Under the pieces are notes generated by a model that ran no database searches, was not told the DNA's origin, and worked only from the letters and a program-made list of their open reading frames with translations. Source: an uncultured Caryophanales bacterium (GTDB lineage: Bacteria; Bacillota_I; Bacilli_A; Acholeplasmatales; Anaeroplasmataceae). Taken from it: a DNA stretch of 9,213 bases. Positions 6,583 through 9,213 of this stretch are shown one piece after another; position 1 is the first letter of the stretch; the number at the start of each line of letters is the position of its first letter. The stretch covers positions 1-9,213 of the forward strand of contig CAKZZJ010000005.1 in assembly GCA_937885165.1 (NCBI GenBank), given 5' to 3'. The position numbers were made by a program, and so were the translations under genes.

Positions 6583-7069
6583 AATTCATTTCCATTTTTC
6601 TTTTTACTATTTCAATTCGGTCCTGAAAACCTAATTTAACATATAATTTCAAAGCTTCAATAAATAATTTTTTAAGTTCATAAACATATGCGTTTTGAGC
6701 AAGGCCTTCTGTATTATCATCTTTATAAGGCTGTATGCTTATTAAATCAAAATAATTGAACCTGAGTAATGTTCTTTCAAGACCAGTAAAATATTTTTCT
6801 CGATATTCCTTATCTTCTTCATCTAAATCAAGATATGCAACAATTTCTTCATATTCTTCTTTTAAAGCTGAATCCAGCTTTTGATAATCAAGATAATCTA
6901 GTAGTAGATTATATACAACTTCATAAATTCTTTTTTCATCATAAAAATTATATGCTGATACATCTTCCATCATAGAGAATGCTTCCATATCCATCAAATA
7001 ACAAAGTCTAATTGACTCTTCACTTTGTGTTCTTACACCTAAATATAATAACATTTCTTCAACTGACAT
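6581..7069 (-). CDS. Hypothetical acidic helical protein downstream of surE
   Basis: Not recognised. It is a 162-aa soluble-looking protein without signal peptide or membrane segment, rich in Glu, Asp, Leu and Tyr, and predicted by eye to be almost all helix. Segments such as RIYEVVYNLLLDYLDYQKLD and VYELKKLFIEALKLYVKLGF suggest paired amphipathic helices, perhaps a helical-repeat fold. The start is taken as ATG 7069-7067, not the GTG at 7078, because AGGTGA (7075-7080) stands 5 nt before it and itself contains the surE stop codon. Tight spacing implies co-transcription with surE and coupled translation. It ends inside a terminator shared with yidD, so it is the last gene of its operon. A partner or lineage-specific accessory to SurE is possible but unproven. 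Confidence 0.75.
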   Translation of the reverse strand: MSVEEMLLYLGVRTQSEESIRLCYLMDMEAFSMMEDVSAYNFYDEKRIYEVVYNLLLDYLDYQKLDSALKEEYEEIVAYLDLDEEDKEYREKYFTGLERTLLRFNYFDLISIQPYKDDNTEGLAQNAYVYELKKLFIEALKLYVKLGFQDRIEIVKRKMEMN

Positions 7070-7074
7070 TATAT

Positions 7075-7080
7075 TCACCT
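7075..7080 (-). promoter_or_regulatory. Ribosome-binding site overlapping the surE stop
   Basis: The minus strand reads AGGTGA, where TGA is the surE stop, 5 nt before ATG 7069-7067. It decides the start of the hypothetical gene and makes stop-start coupling likely. Confidence 0.75.
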
Positions 7081-7791
7081 ATCCAATTTATCTTTTAATA
7101 TTTTTATACCATTTTTGTTTGTTTCATTCAGACCTACAGGTACCATTGTTATATAGCCTTCTTCTGCTAAATTAACATCAGTATCTGTTTTTTTATCTAA
7201 TGTAACAAGTTCATATGATACATCATAATGATCTTCATTTTTAACAAATATCGTATCAAAAATCTTTTTTCCAGCTTTAGTAACTTTTATACCTTTTGAG
7301 GAAACATAATTTTTGGTTGGAAAATTAATATTTAACACATATCTTTTCGAATATAGTTTTTTCTCAAAAACTAATTTTAAAACTTCACTTATTTCTTTTT
7401 CTACAATATCAAATGAATCAATATCAGTTGATATAGCAACCGCAGGAATATTTTCTATCAGTGCTTCTCTTGCAGCACCTAAGGTTCCTGAATAAAGTAT
7501 ATCAGTTCCTAAATTAAGTCCGTCATTAATACCTGATATAACTAAATCAAAATCAACATCAAGTACTTTTGCTAACCTTACGCAGTCAACAGGTAAAGCA
7601 TTAAGTGAATATTCATTTTCCTTCATCTTGTTTAGATAAAAAGGACCACGGTATGTAAAACTATGAGATGCCCCACTTCTTTGACTTTCTGGGGCAATGA
7701 TATAAATATTCCCATATTTATTTATAGCTTCCTTTAAAATATTTATCCCTTTTGAATTATAACCATCATCATTTACTAACAATATATTCAT
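7075..7791 (-). CDS. surE: 5'/3'-nucleotidase SurE
   Basis: A 238-aa member of the SurE phosphatase family, close to the usual 240-260 aa. It removes phosphate from nucleoside monophosphates, and some members act on short polyphosphate; it is cytoplasmic and metal-dependent. The N-terminal MNILLVNDDG carries the metal ligands Asp8 and Asp9. IIAPESQRSGASHSFTY holds the conserved Ser39, and LVISGINDGLNLGTDILYSG holds the third-site Asn (89), with TLGAAREAL next. The ATG at 7791-7789 is chosen over an in-frame start at 7872 because the family N-terminus begins here and AAAGGA lies at 7799-7804, 7 nt upstream. It starts 16 bp after the stop of the FRG-domain gene and overlaps the ribosome-binding site of the next gene, so the three form one operon. 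Confidence 0.96.
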   Translation of the reverse strand: MNILLVNDDGYNSKGINILKEAINKYGNIYIIAPESQRSGASHSFTYRGPFYLNKMKENEYSLNALPVDCVRLAKVLDVDFDLVISGINDGLNLGTDILYSGTLGAAREALIENIPAVAISTDIDSFDIVEKEISEVLKLVFEKKLYSKRYVLNINFPTKNYVSSKGIKVTKAGKKIFDTIFVKNEDHYDVSYELVTLDKKTDTDVNLAEEGYITMVPVGLNETNKNGIKILKDKLDR

Positions 7792-7798
7792 AAATAAT

Positions 7799-7804
7799 TC
7801 CTTT
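7799..7804 (-). promoter_or_regulatory. Ribosome-binding site of surE
   Basis: The minus strand reads AAAGGA seven nucleotides before ATG 7791-7789, in the short gap after the FRG-domain gene. It rejects the longer start at 7872. Confidence 0.8.
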
Positions 7805-7807
7805 GAT

Positions 7808-8581
7808 TTATTTATATTTTTTAGCAATTTCAATTGCGGCATGATCCATATCAGGATACATACTTTTAGCATTGATATTAAGCATATCTAACTGAGTCAA
7901 TATATATTCTTTATTAGTTATATATATTTTTTCTTTTATTGCGGTTTTGATTGTCTCTGTAGAACCATTCTTATAATCTATAAGACCAAAAAGTATGAAT
8001 GATCCGCTTTGGGCAATTATACGTTCATTTATCATACCAACTTTGACATGTTTAGGCGTAAGTAAGACATCAGGCTGGAAGAACTTATCGTCAAATCTAG
8101 GTAATTCACTTGATACCTCGGCAACAAATCTAGAATATGAATTTGACTTTAAATAAATTTCTTTATCATTTTTTTTGATAGATTCAGTTATCTTATCATA
8201 TAATTCTTCTTTATATTTTGTTTCTAAGACTGATAATGAGGATAAAATTGTTGTAATATTTGAATCTGAATATTTTACATTATTTTTATCTTCACTCATC
8301 ATTATTACTTCACCAATATCAAGTTTTTTATCAGTAAAACCAAGTGGTTTATCACAGGCCATGTATAAGGCAACAAGCGGATTAGATGTTGTTCTGAAAA
8401 GTGAAGGTATCAATATATATTTATAATAATAATGACCTCTATAAAAATGTTCTTTTGTTATATACTTTTTATTTAATTCACTTATAGCTGATATAAAATC
8501 CTCAAGTGATCTTATTAAATAATTACCTGTTCCTAATTTAGATAAAATAGATAAGTATTCTATAACATCCTTATCTGACAT
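7808..8581 (-). CDS. FRG-domain protein with an internally deleted domain
   Basis: An FRG-domain protein of unknown function, 257 aa from ATG 8581. Family landmarks are LEDFISAI, then HFYRGH (45-50) and YILIPSLFR (55-63), NPLVALYMAC (67-76), KYSDSNITTILSSLSVL, and a late ERIIAQSGSFILFG. The FRG domain normally has some 60-100 residues between the SLFR and NPLVALYFAC elements, ending in a QHxGxPTRLLDxT-like core. Here SLFR runs straight into TTSNPL (junction about 8390-8396) with the frame kept, so the central part is missing. ATG 8581 has no Shine-Dalgarno. The frame stays open upstream without any start codon into the junction near 8690, so the true N-terminus may be lost too. It precedes surE by 16 bp. 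Real degenerate gene or assembly deletion: undecided. Confidence 0.7.
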   Translation of the reverse strand: MSDKDVIEYLSILSKLGTGNYLIRSLEDFISAISELNKKYITKEHFYRGHYYYKYILIPSLFRTTSNPLVALYMACDKPLGFTDKKLDIGEVIMMSEDKNNVKYSDSNITTILSSLSVLETKYKEELYDKITESIKKNDKEIYLKSNSYSRFVAEVSSELPRFDDKFFQPDVLLTPKHVKVGMINERIIAQSGSFILFGLIDYKNGSTETIKTAIKEKIYITNKEYILTQLDMLNINAKSMYPDMDHAAIEIAKKYK

Positions 8582-8694
8582 AAATAATGAATCATTTATA
8601 TTATCTAAATTAAATGAAGTTAAAGAATCAGGAATTTCATTTAATATAATTAAATAAATATATCTGCCGCTTCTTTTAATTCTTTTTGATGAAT
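8582..8694. other. Open FRG-frame extension ending at a composition break
   Basis: On the minus strand the FRG frame remains open here (residues such as GRYIYLIILNEIPDSL) with no ATG, GTG or TTG, and no ribosome-binding site before 8581. It is probably the missing 5' coding part of that gene. Hand-counted GC is about 17% in each of 8581-8640 and 8641-8700, then 45% in the next 60 bases. No promoter or Shine-Dalgarno for the plus-strand glf frame is visible. Confidence 0.5.
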
Positions 8695-9213
8695 ATGTAT
8701 GATTATTTAGTTGTTGGAGCAGGACTTTTTGGCGCTACATTCGCTTACGAGGCGAAGAAGCGGGGTAAGACATGTCTTGTAATTGATAAGAGGGATCACA
8801 TTGCGGGAAATGTATACACCAAAGAGCAGTCAGGGATTAATGTCCATGTGTATGGAGCCCACATTTTCCATACATCAGACAAGAAAATCTGGGATTATAT
8901 TAATCAGTTCGCAGAATTCAATAATTACATCAATTCACCTATTGCTGTGTACAAGGATGAACTATATAATCTACCATTCAATATGAACACATTTAGCAAG
9001 ATGTGGAATATCAGGACTCCTGATGAGGCAAAGGAGATTATTGAGAAAGAGTACGCAGACAAGCGAAAGAAACTGGAAGAGGAAGTCCAGCAATTCATGG
9101 GAACTGTCCATGAAAATGAAGTCCAGAAGGTCAAAGACAAATATGACAAAATGCTGGAAAAACTGAGGGCCTACCATGAGCAGGGGCTGATCGATGAAGA
9201 CGAATATCAGCAG
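8695..9213 (+). CDS. glf: UDP-galactopyranose mutase 5' fragment fused to an unrelated coiled coil
   Basis: The frame is open to the window end (173 codons). Residues 1 to about 117 match UDP-galactopyranose mutase, the FAD enzyme converting UDP-Galp to UDP-Galf for surface glycans. Evidence is MYDYLVVGAGLFGA (FAD-binding G8, G10, G13), LVIDKRDHIAGN, VYGAHIFHT, and YNLPFNMNTF. Glf should then lead to a QAISLVG...GYTEKQWG region. Instead, from residue about 118 it reads as a charged coiled coil (KEYADKRKKLEEEVQQ) ending in KLRAYHEQGLIDEDEY, which resembles SHOCT-like or phage tape-measure segments. Leu codons change from TTA/CTT/CTA (five in the Glf part) to CTG (four of four). There is no Shine-Dalgarno before the ATG. 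GC is about 40% against under 20% just upstream. Glf identity of the first part is firm; the fusion is suspect. Confidence 0.8.
   Translation, partial: MYDYLVVGAGLFGATFAYEAKKRGKTCLVIDKRDHIAGNVYTKEQSGINVHVYGAHIFHTSDKKIWDYINQFAEFNNYINSPIAVYKDELYNLPFNMNTFSKMWNIRTPDEAKEIIEKEYADKRKKLEEEVQQFMGTVHENEVQKVKDKYDKMLEKLRAYHEQGLIDEDEYQQ
9035..9213 (+). other. Charged coiled-coil segment, SHOCT- or tape-measure-like
   Basis: This segment shares the glf frame but not its homology. It is rich in Lys and Glu, with heptad-like spacing, and ends LEKLRAYHEQGLIDEDEYQQ. The 'G-[LI]-I-x-x-[ED]-E-[YF]' pattern occurs in SHOCT tails and in phage tail tape-measure coiled coils; the window stops before this can be decided. 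The exact junction cannot be placed better than about 9035-9055. Confidence 0.5.

Noticed and set aside
2637..7490. A 15-bp repeat (CACCTAAGGTTCCTG) at about 2637 and about 7480
   Set aside because: Both copies encode Gly-Thr-Leu-Gly in unrelated genes (permease and SurE); shared codon preference explains it.
7792..7872. Longer SurE with a 27-residue N-terminal extension
   Set aside because: The extension is the FRG gene read in another frame; the family N-terminus MNILLVNDDG starts at 7791 with its own AAAGGA site.
8783..9177. Short frames on both strands over the glf region
   Set aside because: They are out-of-frame shadows of the glf/coiled-coil frame with no family resemblance or ribosome-binding site.

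Overview
This is AT-rich bacterial DNA of the Bacillota kind, possibly from an uncultured gut Bacilli, Erysipelotrichia or Mollicutes relative. Codons are strongly A/T-ended, Shine-Dalgarno sites are AGG-type, two surface proteins carry lipoboxes, and TGA is used as a stop (ATPase, surE, yidD), so the mycoplasma code does not apply. No rRNA, tRNA, CRISPR array or insertion sequence was seen. Taxonomy is inferred from composition only.

Bases 1-5020 (minus strand) form one tight operon for iron-siderophore or heme uptake. Its order of transcription is a lipid-anchored substrate-binding protein, two FecCD-type permeases, an FhuC/FepC-type ATPase, and a fifth gene overlapping the ATPase stop by 4 bp. 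The fifth gene encodes a transglutaminase-like lipoprotein with Cys where the family has its catalytic Asp. It runs off the window through a perfect 54-bp palindrome at bases 1-54.

Bases 5021-5154 are a compact divergent promoter region: an extended -10 promoter for the operon stands back to back with a near-consensus sigma-A promoter for a six-helix DUF308/HdeD-like membrane protein (5155-5697), which ends in a hairpin terminator. Next come a DJ-1/PfpI-family protein and yidD, overlapping by 11 bp. A shared bidirectional terminator separates them from a convergent minus-strand group: an FRG-domain protein, surE and an unrecognised 162-aa acidic protein.

The last ~800 bases look mosaic. The FRG domain lacks its middle, including the HxGxPTRLLD-type core. 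At about 8690 the sequence switches abruptly from very AT-rich FRG coding to a ~40% GC 5' piece of glf with no ribosome-binding site. At about 9040 the glf frame changes into an unrelated charged coiled coil with all-CTG leucines. Together with the palindrome at the other end, this suggests that both ends of the window are assembly chimeras or rearranged DNA, and they should be checked against reads before biological use. The best biological lead is the transglutaminase-like lipoprotein coupled to the iron transporter.
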